A DNA stretch of 64,000 nt from Trichinella spiralis (GCA_000181795.3 CM012953.1:11450416-11514415); one strand, 5' to 3'. Counted from the first letter of the stretch, positions 1 through 14,257 are shown. Notes: generated by a model from the sequence alone, not told the origin. Numbers and translations are program-made.

Positions 1-239
1 GGGTTATTTTTCACTCCCTTGGTAATTCCCAGGTTGAAAGAGCTCTCTCTAGCCGTGTATTATTTATGTAAACAAGGTTATGATTTGTAGGATGAATAGC
101 AGTAGCGCAAGATACTCTTAATGTCTTATTGTGGGTAAACGTTCTTCCGTCTTTATACTATTTGTCATAACTACGTTTGAAACGACACATGTGAACGTGA
201 ATAAAGAATTCTATTCTTATAATTCAGATATCAGTAACC

Positions 240-1025
240 GCGTATTTCAAGGGATTCATTAACTATTTTTGCTTCCAAGAAAGCATTATACATATTGGCA
301 TATGTCTGTGATCTTGAAACGGCACGAATACCTGCGGTTCAGGGCTGTCTCTTGGACACGAGGGTAAACTGCTGATTTTTCCACTTCTTCTGAGCGGTAC
401 TCTGGAAAGTCGTTGCGCACGTTTTGAAAACTCGATACTACAAACTGAAATTAAAAGAACAATTAAAAATATAAATGCTGTTGGCCACCATTTTTCTTTT
501 TATAGCAAAAGTTAATATGGGTGTTATTATGCTTGAAATGCTAGACGCTACGGATGATATCACATCCTTGCTGCAGTACCTCTGGCAGGTGGAATGCTGA
601 TGAAAGACTGCTATTTTTGGAATGTGCATAGCATTGTATTAGGGCCAGTAGTCACTTCATAGGTCCAGCAACGCGTGTAAAGTTTTGAACATTAACATGT
701 GGAAAAACCGTCTTCGTCTCGCTGTTGAATTCACACGAGTCAGAACTTTTCACCTTTCTCAATTTTACGAACCGCCAAATAACATTTGGCATGCACTCCT
801 TTCCCTCTAAAAACAATTGCTTATGAAATAGAATGCACAATCTATTCTGCAGAACAGTTTCACTACGCTGCTGAAACCATTTTGTTGCGCAGATTTTGTT
901 TAGCAGTTCAATCTTAAAAATGACATACCACTTATCTATCAAATTTTGAGAAATCGTCTTGCAATCTTGCTCACTGTACAGTTATTTTTTTCTCCAGTCC
1001 CTTCAATCATTGTGGTTGATACTAC
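240..1025 (-). pseudogene. degenerate membrane-protein-like reading frame
   Basis: On the minus strand a broken reading frame runs from about 1025 down to 240. The longest open piece (942-652) contains Cys-rich text such as CMPNVIWRFVKLRKV and two possible N-glycosylation sites. It stops at an in-frame TAG/TGA, changes frame, and continues through a hydrophobic stretch (WWPTAFIFLIVLLISV) near 490-440 and then a charged tail. The order ectodomain, hydrophobic segment, tail suggests a decayed single-pass membrane protein, possibly an intronless retrocopy. I do not recognise the family. Several frameshifts and stops argue against a working gene; it could also be chance open frame. Confidence 0.25.
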
Positions 1026-1392
1026 TCTATGTCATCTCTGAGCAGCACTTTAATCTGACAATCTTAGCTGATGATATCAGATAGCTGATAATATAGTTCT
1101 GATTTCTGATAAGCAATAACTTCTTGAGCATTTTTATTATTTCAGTATTTAATTTTAATATTGTGTTGAATAAGATATGCATCACAAGTGTTTTCAATAA
1201 GCAACAACCGTACAATTAAGTTTTAAATTGAAATTTTAAAATTCACGTTTAAATAAACGTTTAAAATTACACACCAAGTATTGATAGCTTTCATAGAAAT
1301 GTAATAATTACTTTGTTTAAACTGCTCAAAGTGAACAGTTGTTCATGGCGTACATTGTTCCAAAATGACAGAAATTGTTTGAAATATTTGAC

Positions 1393-1860
1393 ATGATATC
1401 ACCAATGCAATTAGCAATCAAGACATTTGTTGGAAAGATTTCTGGTGAAGTTGAAGAAAAAAGTGGTTGAAGTCGTTATGAAGCTGCAAAATTATGGGCA
1501 AATGTGACTGTAGTATTTTTGATATTCAGCACCAGTGCATAAGTGTGGCGCAATTTGATATGTTTCTACTATCCAGCAATGAAAACGATTATGGAGATCG
1601 AAGTTGAAGAAAAAATCAATTTTAATCAATGGATGTTTTATTGGGTTACTTTTGGTTTGTTTGCCATTGGTGATTTTTTTGCTCACTTTATTGGCGACAT
1701 TTTTCCATTTTATTGGTTGCTAAAATTAACTTTTTTCCTTTGGCTTTTCATGCAAAGCTGTCGTGGAGCTGAAAAATTGTATGTAAAGCTTGTTAAACTT
1801 AGCTGCGATCAACATACAACAGACAATCATATTGGAAATAAAACTGCCGACAAAGAATGA
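1393..1860 (+). pseudogene. REEP5/DP1 (TB2/HVA22 family) processed pseudogene
   Basis: One continuous frame from 1393 to the stop at 1858-1860 resembles REEP5/DP1/HVA22 ER-membrane-shaping proteins. Recognisable blocks are EVEEKSG (family: LEAKTG), NLICFYYPAMKTI (family: CNLIGFGYPAYxSIKAI), QWMFYWVTFGLFAIGDFF, then PFYWLLKLTFFLWLFMQS and the conserved GAExLY (here GAEKLYVKL). The frame is intronless and broken by TGA at 1468-1470 and TAA at 1540-1542, both between conserved blocks. The N-terminus may have one extra frameshift near 1366. Family members shape tubular ER. This copy looks like a retrocopy that has lost function; a functional parent should exist elsewhere. An intact 105-codon tail from 1543 is a remote alternative. 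Confidence 0.75.
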
Positions 1861-2960
1861 TTATTCCTACTCATATTATTCTGTATTGTAATTCATTTTA
1901 ACTTGTTATTACTTTAACTTGTAATACATAAACTTAAATTTGTGAAATTGATATTTATTTTATCTGTTCATTTAATAAAATTATAAATAAATAAAATATC
2001 ACTAATTTTTTCTCAAATCATTTTATTGTAATCTGTAGACTACAATTATTTGAAAATAATAATTCATAATATTTATTAACAGTATTTTATTTCTAGCATT
2101 AAATTTTAATGATATTTGTTTAAGTGGAATTTTTTACTATGTCTATTCTTTCTTGTTTAATTCACAAATGTAAGTTTATGTTATCTACTGCAATATACTA
2201 TGAATAAAGGCGAAAACTGTATTCGATTATGTGAATTAATCAGACAACTGATCGCTGAGCAGAGCAACTGAAATTACATTTAAAGCAATTAGAAAACACT
2301 AGCAACGATGATTTAGACGGATAAATGAAATAAATTTAGAAAATTAATGTCCACTTGAAGAATATACGAGTGAATACATTGGAAATTCTTGACTACCTCA
2401 TCCGGTTAAGCTTACATAATCGGCTAGAAGCAACCTTTGCAAAACAGATTATTAGCTGCTTGAGATTAATTTTGACATGCCATGAAGTACCATCCACAAT
2501 AAAATTTAATAGTTTATATGTATATTTCAGAAAGTTATACAACAAAATTTTCATCAAAAATAGCAAATAATTATTTAGCAAAAGAACAATCGTAGATAAA
2601 TATTTATAGAATAAATAAAATTGGAAAAAGAATTTGACCAAAATGAAAACAAAATTTTTAACAGATTTAACAAACACAACACCTACAAACAAGAAATACT
2701 GTAAAAGGTTATAACTGCAGGGCAGAGCTGCATATGTGACCAGTTGTTAAGGTTCACATTATTAATTGCCAGTGGGATTGAAAAAATTGTATGAATGTTA
2801 ATATGGTCTCTTTTTTGAATGCTCATTTAGAGGAATTCTTATTTAATCTTTTGGTAAAAAGGAGGTATCCTTCGCACACTGTAAGCATTCAGGTCCTGAC
2901 CCCTTTTTGTTATGCACGTTAGACTGCATGACTTTCAACTACATAAACGCAGCGATCAAT
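1861..2960. other. AT-rich intergenic stretch
   Basis: Very AT-rich sequence following the REEP retrocopy. Short open frames near 2355-2692 on both strands are low in complexity and match nothing I recognise. No gene or RNA seen. Confidence 0.5.
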
Positions 2961-2968
2961 ACGTTGAT

Positions 2969-3086
2969 GTAGAGCAGCACGCATTGCGTTTATATTATGA
3001 TATTTTCATGAGGCAGCGAGAATCGAACCCTATGAGTTCAGCACGTCAAGCTGTATGGCTTACCACCGTGCTACACGCTGCCCAAC
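2969..3086 (-). repeat. tRNA-derived SINE-like repeat, copy 1
   Basis: Read on the minus strand this begins with a tRNA-like segment: GGCAGCG, a degenerate box A (TAGCACGGTGG), and a good pol III B box (GGTTCGATTCT) followed by CGCTGCC, which can pair with the start. A body of about 45 bases ending in a segment that reads gtagagcagcacgcattgcg on the plus strand follows. Two further copies share the B-box segment and this body near 4.9-5.1 kb, so it is a dispersed family. The T-stem is too poor for a functional tRNA. Confidence 0.5.
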
Positions 3087-3099
3087 GGTTAATATCTTT

Positions 3100-3990
3100 C
3101 AATTCTTAATATAATTACGCAATGCATATTTACTACGAAACATTGCATTATTCATAAAATTTTACATATCCAATTTTAGTATTTATATTTTCTTGCATTG
3201 CTCTTATGTTCTTTTTAATTTTTGTGAATATTAAATTTTATCATTTTTATTTTTAATTCAACAGCAAATATTTTATAAAATTTGACAATTTTATTTTTTT
3301 AATGTTTTTTATCATTTTTTATCATGTTAACTGGACTTGTTAAAAATAGAATGTTTATTGTGACAATTATTTTTTAATCATTAGTTGAAAATGTTCACTT
3401 TACATTTAGCAAATATTTACCATCCCAGCTGTACGGAAGAAGCATAACAATGGGATGACCGATGTCAAAGTAACATTTGATTCTATTGTTATTATAGACA
3501 ATTTAGACTGTATGAACAATTGTTAGAGCTTGTGTTAAAGAACTCCAATTCCTAGTGTTTGAAGTTAAACATTTTTGGCAGGAAAAATACTTCCCGCTTG
3601 GCAGAGTTTATTTAATATAAAAGCAGTAACAAGTACTGCCGGAAGAATTGGCGAAAGGCAAGTAAAACAGTACTGCTGGAAGAATATCTGCAGAATGATC
3701 GTTCTCCTTTGCATGTTTGTGATTCAGTAGATAAATTGTTTCTGTCTGTTTGTTGTATAGCCATTACCAGGGTGATTTCATTCTCAATTGTTACAAACAA
3801 GCTACACTAGTGAGCTACATACCAAAAAATTCGGAGCTTCCTATTGTTACAAATAAGGCTATTTCTTTTAGAATGTGGTAGAAATCGTTTAGAAAGTACT
3901 CTGAATCGAAAAGCGGAATATTTATATTTTGAATTTTGTTCGAGCATGTGAAAAAGGTTATTAGAGGCGCTTAGGGGCTCATACTGACAC
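3100..3990. other. AT-rich intergenic stretch
   Basis: No supported gene. The 3' part (from about 3600) may belong to the piggyBac remnant that is recognisable at 4006-4101, but I cannot align it convincingly. Confidence 0.4.
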
Positions 3991-4005
3991 CTCATCGTGA
4001 TAAGT

Positions 4006-4101
4006 CGACCAAAGAAAGATAAAAAAATGTTGTGAATTATGCTAGGTGCCGTGCTGCACAGAGCACGTCTACAAAATCTGTCGCAACTGTTATGACAAGC
4101 C
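4006..4101 (+). pseudogene. piggyBac transposase C-terminal Cys-rich remnant
   Basis: The plus strand reads RPKKDKK, then after a one-base frameshift CCELC, a stop, and PCCTEHVYKICRNCYDK. This matches the layout of the piggyBac C-terminal cysteine-rich domain (R-x-K-D-R/K-K, C-x2-C, C-x2-H, C-x2-C). One frameshift at 4027 and one in-frame TAG show decay. Upstream sequence cannot be aligned with confidence, so only the C-terminal module is claimed. Confidence 0.5.
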
Positions 4102-4109
4102 AACCACCT

Positions 4110-4900
4110 TCACAAAGAAATAATTTGAAATTCATCAACATGTCTGTATCAAAAATTAATATTATTATAATAAAGTGTATAGAAGCTTAAAAGTAAAAAT
4201 TCAGTGACATAAAAATTCATTGACATAAAAGGTGACAAACAGGCGTTTCGTAGTTGGGGTCATAAGACCAGATCCCAAAATCCAAATAAGTACATCGTCT
4301 GAAAAGACCATCTGGGGCATAATAGAGCGTACTGTTGCATCCTATGCAGCCGCATACCGCTGTTCTAAATATTCTCCTTCAGTGCGAGCATTTCAGGCAT
4401 TTGTTCATGTTATTTCTTTTTAGCAATTTGTATCATTTCGTTTTTTCTTCTTAAAGAAATTTTATCATTTAAAAATATTTCATTTTTAGTTTTGATCAGC
4501 TGTTGATCAAGTTTTAAAATTTTTTTCAAAATGCTGAAAATGATAAGCAATATTTTGATTTAATATATTTTAACAATCAACAATTAATGAAAAGTGATTC
4601 GAAACTTTCAGTCATCTAATTTCCTGACCGAGATGTGATACATTTGTTCTCTCTATACAGATGTTCGATTTTACTAAATTTATTTCTGTTACATTCAACT
4701 GAAAACCCAGCTACTAATGCTTTTTAATTATTGCGCTATTGGTAGTGCAGCTGCTGGATAAAGCTGTTTATGTGACTGTTTTAAAAAGTGTCTTTCATTC
4801 TAAAGAATTAAATAGTACAAGCGCAAAAGAGCGTTGTCCGCTTACTAGACACAGTGCCGCTGATTCTGCGCTCGTTGAGGCTTCACTATTAGACACGTAG
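4110..4900. other. intergenic, no gene seen
   Basis: AT-rich sequence. A 63-codon open frame at 4232-4423 shows no recognisable motif. It may be residual transposon sequence; nothing else is supported. Confidence 0.4.
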
Positions 4901-5010
4901 CAGCTGTAGAGCAGTGTACGTTCTGATTATATTTTGATATTGTCAATAGGATATTAGGGATCGAACCCTATTTTTCCTGCATAACAAGCTGTATTACGCT
5001 CAGTATACGA
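4901..5010 (-). repeat. SINE-like repeat, copy 2
   Basis: On the plus strand it reads cagctgtagagcagtg, then atattttgatattgtca, then the reverse complement of a B box (ggatcgaaccct). These blocks are shared in order with copy 1 at 2969-3086 and copy 3 at 5018-5104. The box A end is more decayed here (tacgctcagtatacga). Confidence 0.5.
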
Positions 5011-5017
5011 TCCATAG

Positions 5018-5104
5018 CAGCTGTAGAGCAGCGTGCGTTGTGATTGTAACCTGATATTTTCAGGGGTCAGCAAGGATCGGACCCTATTTCTCCTGTACGA
5101 TACT
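5018..5104 (-). repeat. SINE-like repeat, copy 3
   Basis: Direct neighbour of copy 2, starting with the same cagctgtagagcag block 117 bases downstream, then cctgatattttcag and a B-box-like ggatcggaccct. It is truncated at the tRNA-like end. The adjacency suggests either a tandem duplication or two nested insertions. Confidence 0.45.
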
Positions 5105-5109
5105 GGCAG

Positions 5110-8100
5110 GTATTGTGGGTATTGCTTTAAATCAAGTGTAACTGGAATAAAGAGCAGCTTCAGTAAAGTAAAATTGAAACCTGTTTACTTTTGATTAACA
5201 GTTATTTCTAAATGGAATGTTACGTCCATGGAATTTTTTAACAGTTGCATAATTTTTTATCTTTCAAATATTAATTTTAATCAGATACTTAATATTTTAA
5301 ATTTATGTTTCATTTTGGAAAGTTTAATTATTCATGAAAACTATTCAAAATTTTAATTTTTTACATATGATTTGTTTATCATTTTAAATATTTTAATAAT
5401 CAGCAATTTCTTCTACTACTTAATACTTTTTATTATACAACACTAAAGCAATACAATATGTGAAGAAAAATTGAGCCATTATAATAAAAAATGTATAATT
5501 TAGTTATTACTTATTATATTATACTAATTATAATTAGTATTATGATTTATCAATTAATAAAATCGGTTACACAACATAAAACCTAAATTAAATAACAGTA
5601 GAACATGTAATGCTGCACTGTGCTGCAGATTAATTACAGTACTATAGACAGTTTAAGAGGTTGAGCAGTTAAATATGCCCAAGTCATGGCCAAAGCTCTG
5701 TCCATTGTCGATATATTTGTCAGTATAGCCATTTGTCTGTGGTTTATTACATAATTTTTATCTGTTTGTATTAAATCAGATTAATCAGTTTCCGGATTGC
5801 ATTTGCTGAGGTACTATTTTTATTGATTCTTGCTCTGCAGTAAAGATATATAGCGGTTTTAAAACTTTCTATGGTGTTTTCTGCTATTTTCCTCAGACGA
5901 TTATTTATTCTAACATTTGCCTGAACAAGATCATCGTTGCTTTGATGTGTCACGTGCAACTGCTATGCTAAAGGCGATTCTAGTACAAGGAAAAGAAGAA
6001 CAGCTGCCAATTTTTAGCGGCATCCAGTAACTGCATGTTTTTCTGATGCAGCAATTGTTGCATTATACAGAAAAAAGCATTGTTTTATAATCACACACAA
6101 TTACTTGGAATCAGATAACCCAGATTTGTTTTTTTCTTTTTATCAGTTCTCTTGGGAGAAATGTAAGGTAAACACTAGCTGAGAATTAATATTAAAACGA
6201 ATTTTTTACTTTACACAGTAGTTTACATATACGGTTTTCCCCAAAAGTAGGTAAATGCGCTTTTAAGATAGATTTTATATTTTTGTTTTCAGTGAAGAAT
6301 AATAATACCGAAATGATAATATCACTACACCAGAGCGTAAAAAACTCATGCACAGAATTTTGGAAAAGTAATACCTTAAATAACTGCTCTAATGGTAGGA
6401 TAAAGTCAAAGTTAGCATGAAGGTGGATTATAATTTATAAAACAAATTTGCCTTCCAAAGCTGCGATGCGATTTTTTCCTAAAGCAAACTCATCACAGCA
6501 TGTTGACAATCAGCAAGAAGGAAGTGCTGTCAATTTTATGAAAACAGTTTTTTCAGTCAAAGATTCTGTTTGTTCATTTTTATGTGCTCTTTGTTTTTTG
6601 ATGATTATCAGAAAGTAACGAAATCACTTTTGCGATAATTTTACCAACGCAACTGTTGTGCTGCCGTTTGTTTTCATAGTAGAAAAAAAATAACAGCTGC
6701 ATGAATTAGAAATATAGAGATTAACAAGAGATATAAACTATCAAAAACGAGCAGCAGTGTTCTGCTTGTAATATATGCAACTACTTTTAGAGATGAAGTA
6801 AAATAGCAAAAAGAAAATTTAATGAAATTCATCCCTGAATGTTCTAGGCATTTGTATTCCCAATGCTATGCTTACTGGTCGAGTGTGTAACAAATTTCGA
6901 CTAATGCTCATAAAAATACTTACGCTTATCTGCAACTTAATCGGTGCAAGTAACAAATTGCGATCTAAAAAATGTAAGTTTATTATATATTAGCCAAAAA
7001 ATAGTAGGTTTTGTGTGAAAGTTTTTAGTAAAATTCTCAATTAAAAATACAACTGAAGCAGCTTTTGCAGAAAGCAAAAGTAATGTTGAAAACTTTTTCC
7101 GATGAAATTGCGATGGTTCATTTGCGTATCATGGTGGGGCAGACAAAGTGAATTATACAAATAAGACAAACTTTGATATTATCCGATAGGACACAAATGA
7201 TAAATAAAGCAAATTATAAACATTTGACATGCTTTAATTGTTGTTCATAATGACTCTGTTCTTGTTCATCACAAAGATAGGTTTTAATTTATGCAAATTT
7301 GATGTAAAAATGCTACGCAAACACTGATTTGGCTGACTAACAGCTTCAAGATGAAAAATATCTCTAGTCTGTAATATCATAACAAATAAAGCAATGCACA
7401 TTTGTATTCATTAAAATAGAAAAAATTGTGGCAGATCAATAAATCAGAATATTAAATAGTAGCTTTCTTGATTATAATCTACGAGATCATTGTGCTACAT
7501 GAAAGAAACTTTCCTATCCTTATTAACTCAATAACGTGTAACATCAACAAATGCAAAAAAATAAGAGATGCGCTTTTTAATGCCGATTATTATTAAAAGA
7601 CCGAATTAGTCTAACGTCAAAAAAATTGCAGCTAAAATATCTTAGAAATAGCTCAACTTTATTTAAATTTCAATATAAACCAAAGTGAAAGTACTGAAAT
7701 TAATTTTTAAATGTTAGATTTTAAGTAAAGAAATTCTTAAAAGTGTAAAAATTACAAATTTTTTCATTAATATGGCTAGTAAAAATTCAAACTTCCATAT
7801 TCCCAAAAGAAGCACCGGATAAGAAAAATAATAAAATAATTTAATATTTCTTCCGAAATATTAACTTGTTAGATTTATTAAAAATTTGCAAATTATTTAA
7901 ATTTTGATCGATTCACATTTCATTATATATCAAATTCTTTTGCCAAACATTAACTATTTGAAATGTATCTTTGAATATGAACTAAAACAGAATTTATTGT
8001 GGCAATATTAATGTAGCTTTTCAATTAAGCCAGCAATATTTTTTTATAATTTTCAAAATTGTTATTCAGTCTGAAAAAAAATTTATTAATTTAATTTCAT

Positions 8101-8820
8101 AATTAAAAATAAATAAAATTTTCAATTTGCTCCTCCCTATTTGTACAACTTTCTTGTAAAATTGAAATTTTTTCATTCTAATTACTCAGAGTTACTTTAA
8201 ACGTTTTAAATTAAAAAAATTCACTTAACATTTGTTTTCCATCGTTATTTGAACATCATTTCTGAAATGAAGCTCAAAATCCAAGATCTTTGCTAATTTT
8301 TCAAAGCTGGATTATATTTCTTTTCAAAGGAAAAAGCAAAGCTTATAATATCGTCGCTCGTATAGTTTTTCAGCTGCCATAAAGCACAACAAAAGTGTAA
8401 CACAATCTCATTTTAACTGACGTATTGATTTCAGCGCGTTATGATTTCTCAATGCATTTCTCGTATATTATTATTCTGTTTACATGATGAGGAAACTCGC
8501 TGTTTGTGAGCAAAATATATAATAATTAATGGTTGTTCAAAAGTAGCATATATATAATTATTTAATTTTCAAGAAATAAAAACAATTCCAATCATTAGAT
8601 TGCTTAGAATAGAATTGAACGTTGAAATTCATGCTGTTTTTAAAATAATTTAAAAAAAAATTCAGTGTTAATATAAGTCATATATATATATATATATATA
8701 TGTATTGATTATTTTGACGTTTACTATCAAGAAAACAAAAGAATAATTAATATAATTTGTAGTGGAGTAAATTTAAGAAAAATAAATTAAGATAATTTTT
8801 TTAATTTAAATTTTACTTTT
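5110..8820. other. 3.7-kb AT-rich desert
   Basis: No exon chain, RNA gene or recognisable transposase found on either strand. Open frames do not exceed about 62 codons. There is a TA dinucleotide run near 8680-8701. Slightly richer sequence around 5640-6070 may be an old element but no protein match is visible. Confidence 0.45.
8680..8701. repeat. (TA)n microsatellite
   Basis: Uninterrupted alternating TA of about 22 bases. Similar runs lie at 17381-17400, 29106-29124, 32726-32744, 47670-47689, 53111-53134 and 53971-53989, all in non-coding DNA. Confidence 0.9.
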
Positions 8821-9113
8821 AGCTGGTTGCTCTCTTAGCAGGGTTTCAGTAAACGTCGTCGCTAGTTGGTCAGATATTTTTATTGATCAAACTTGAAATT
8901 GATGAGTGAATTCAGCAACCAGGTGGCGCTTTGGTTCAACATCTCGCTTGATTTGAGCCCGTCCGTGTGTTTGGTTTAAACGATCGCCGTCAGTTGAACA
9001 TAAAAGTCAGCTTTAATAAAGCAGTCCGTTTTGGCAGTTTCGCTTTGAAGTGAAAACGGAAGAAGAGAGCAAATAAGAATAAAAATACGAATAAGAAGAC
9101 GCCAGAACGCGTG
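8820..9113 (+). promoter_or_regulatory. PLA2 upstream region / 5' UTR
   Basis: Base composition rises sharply from about 8830, and the segment up to the PLA2 start is GC-richer than anything in the previous 3.7 kb. It probably holds the promoter and 5' UTR. No individual site is identifiable with confidence. Confidence 0.35.
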
Positions 9114-10122
9114 ATGTGCTGGACGGTTTTGTTGCTCACGTTGGCCGTTCGAGCGGTTCCATCATCGCCAACGGTTCCACCCCAAGTTGAAGTTCCCGAG
9201 CTGGGATCACTGACTGACAAGGAGAACCGATCGAGCTTTGTGCTCGTGGAACGGCTGTCGAACGACGAACGTCAACTGTTCGCCCAAAATGGAACCCGCT
9301 GGGCACGCATCCTGACCTTGTCGAATTCGACCAAGCCCGGCGTGACGTTGGTAGTGTCGGCGGATATTGGTCTGGTGGTCAAGAGCATCCTGAGCACCGA
9401 CAGCCAACTGCTCGACTGTGACATCCTTGACGACGAGCACGAGCAACAACTGTTGGACCAATTCCAAGCGGACATTGGCCGCGTGTTGTCCGAAAGCCAC
9501 TTCGAATTTCACTGGCTCAACGAGACCGACTACTCGGCTGGCATAAGTCTGCTGCAGGCGATGGACGTGTACCAGCAGAAGCAGAACTGCCTCGAACTGC
9601 ATGCCTCGCACAATCGAACCCGTGCCAAGAGAGCGTTCGTCTCGTCGGGCACCAAATGGTGCGGCATTGGAACCACGGCCATCTCCAGAAACGACCTCGG
9701 CTATTATGCCGGTGTGGATGCGTGCTGTTTGCACCACGACCAGTGCGCGTTCACGATCAACCCCCAATCCACTAAATACGGTCTGAAGAACAATCGTTTC
9801 TACACGATCAGCCTCTGTGATTGCGACGATCGGTAAGCATACTTATTATATTTTATGTTTTTTTTTTGAAAAGCAATTCAATTCACAATAATAATAATGA
9901 TATAATAACATATTTTATTGTGTGTGTAGATTTTACGAATGCTTGAAAAATGAAACTGACAGTTTTGCATGGTATATGGGAAAATTGTTCTTCAGTCTGA
10001 TGGCAACACCTTGCTTTACGCTCCGCATTGGTGAAATATGCACGGAGTACAGTTGGTGGGGAGCATGTCGTAATTCGATCTTATCTTTGAAAGCGGATAT
10101 GCGTAATGCGGTCCCGTTTTGA
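9114..10122 (+). CDS. secreted group III phospholipase A2
   Basis: Two exons (9114-9832, 9930-10122; donor GTAAGC, acceptor TGTGTAG) encode 303 residues. The frame opens at GTG 9111, but ATG 9114 gives a clean signal peptide (MCWTVLLLTLAV). A long proregion of about 160 residues precedes RAKR (residues 170-173), a likely furin-type cleavage site just before the catalytic domain. The domain shows the calcium loop WCGIG, then DLGYYAGVDACC and HHDQC with catalytic His208-Asp209, the bee-venom (group III) signature. Such enzymes hydrolyse the sn-2 ester of phospholipids extracellularly. The protein ends about 40 residues after the WWGAC cysteine. Exon 1 is clearly GC-richer than exon 2 and the flanks. 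Polyadenylation signal AATAAA at 10472-10477. Confidence 0.9.
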
Positions 10123-10129
10123 ATTGAAA

Positions 10130-10860
10130 ATTAAACATTTATGCTTGACAAATGAGAAGAAAGAAAAATTGTACATTATCTTTTTTTATGTAAAATAATG
10201 ACGCAGTGTAAAATGGAATTTCAATTTAAATATACAAACTTGAATGTACACGATGTGCACAAGCATGCAAAAACACAATTTCTGATTTTTGCTGCCGAGA
10301 AAATTTCACAGCTCAACTTTTTTCATCGCTTTCAAAATTTTATTTTCAAAAATGATTCAGTTGAGTTTTTTTTGTTGCTTATTTGATATGTTAGATTATG
10401 ACAACACTTTTTCTTGAAAAACAAATGTGAACACAATTCATTACACATTTTTTACACTATTATACCATTGAAATAAAGAAATGCTTTATTTCTTTTTGTT
10501 AAATTAAATTTATTTCATTGTTTAAACATTCTCTTCCTGATGAAGCATATCTAATGCATTCATTATCTGTTGCTGTGTGATTCATTTGTTTAACAAATGA
10601 TTCACATACATCAGCATCTGTCGTCACATTATTTCTGCACATGTTTTGCTAGTAACAGATGAATAATAATCAAGGAAAAAATGAAAAAAAACAAAAAGCT
10701 AATTTTCCATTCTATTATTTTCTTCAACAAACTGATACTTATTATTGCCAATAAAAACATATTGCTTCAATACAAGCACACGAACATAAATAATATAAGT
10801 TTCAAATAAAACTACATCTGAAATACATTTTATAAAAAGCATATGCAGGAAAATACAGAT
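10130..10860. other. 3' UTRs and spacer between PLA2 and TrxR
   Basis: Contains the PLA2 3' UTR with AATAAA at 10472 and the distal TrxR 3' UTR coming from the opposite strand; the two genes are convergent. A 62-codon open frame at 10198-10386 lies in the PLA2 3' UTR and has no coding signs. Confidence 0.5.
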
Positions 10861-10931
10861 GGTCATCATCATCGAACTCGCATCACTGCATTGATCAGTT
10901 TCCATGCGACTCGTCACAAATCACAAACGAC
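10861..10931 (-). promoter_or_regulatory. SECIS element (form 2) in TrxR 3' UTR
   Basis: Minus strand, about 140 bases after the TrxR stop. The non-Watson-Crick quartet is TGAC (10916-10913) opposite CGAT (10874-10871). The helix pairs GAGTCGCAT with ATGCGAGTT (one G-G mismatch). Above it lies the conserved unpaired AAA, then a CTG/CAG mini-stem, the form 2 apical arrangement. Below the quartet a 7-bp stem (GGTCGTT with GATGACC) closes an internal loop. Spacing from quartet to AAA is 12 bases, as expected. It would recruit SBP2 to decode the UGA codon. Confidence 0.88.
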
Positions 10932-11057
10932 CGCCATATTTTCCATCGAACACTGCGCTTACTTTGTCTATTATAAATAAAACTTATCATAATTGAAAAT
11001 CAAAGTTATATCATTAAATTGAAAATAAAAAAAAACATACAAAGTAAGCAATTTTAA

Positions 11058-13435
<2,378 letters not shown>

Positions 13436-13439
13436 TTTC

Positions 13440-14250
13440 CTTATAAATATATTAATAATAATCTACAGTACAGTGTAATTAAGTACTACAAGTTTACTAT
13501 CAATAGCGCAGTATTCCAAATGGTTCATTTATTTTTAGAATGAAATACTTTAATAAACTTGTTTCATTGAGCTTCTGATAAATTCAAATTTTCTTAAATA
13601 TCACATATTACATTGAAATTCATTCGGAAAATTTTCTGTCGAATTAAGAAAAACGTTATTTCTAAATCTTATGCAAAATTTTCCTTTTCAAATGTTATAA
13701 AAGTTCCATAAATTATAATTGTGTATAAATAAACAAGGTAATCAATTGCTTTACAATTGAAAACAAAATAATTATAGTGAATCGTAATTATAGATGCACA
13801 CCATATTCGAACAAGCTGAGCCTGAAAGATGCTTACATCGACAGGCTCGAGCATCAGATCTCCCGCATGTATTGACTGAACAGAAATTGGCTGATATAGT
13901 TTGCACAACTATCGGCTAGTCAACGTGGATTTTGTCAATTTTTGAAGCAAAATTCTTATTATCAGTAAAAGTAAACAAGTAAACAATATACGTCACGTAT
14001 ATAATAATTCGAAAATCAAGTATAAAAAAAATCAGATTATAACTGTCGCAACACATGGATGGTCAGTATTTACAACGAGAAGAATTCTTTTATAAGCACA
14101 CAGAATTAAGCTTGCATTGACGACAACTGTCCAAGACTACTGATTCATTTTTGATTTGTGATTCTTTTTGAATAAAAAGTTTCAGAGGGCAAATAGAAAA
14201 TATTTGTCATACAGATCGAAAATTTAATATATATAGGAATTTTTAAGTAA
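13440..14250. other. TrxR 5' flank and intergenic
   Basis: AT-rich sequence upstream of the TrxR start, presumably with its promoter. A 79-codon minus-strand open frame (13908-13669) has no recognisable motif. No gene is supported. Confidence 0.4.
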
Positions 14251-14257
14251 ATGAATT

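Noticed and set aside
4232..4423. 63-codon plus-strand frame
   Set aside because: No motif and no exon partners; may be transposon residue but not supportable.
9207..9767. 186-codon minus-strand open frame over the PLA2 exon
   Set aside because: It is an antisense shadow of the GC-rich PLA2 exon; no motif or splice support.
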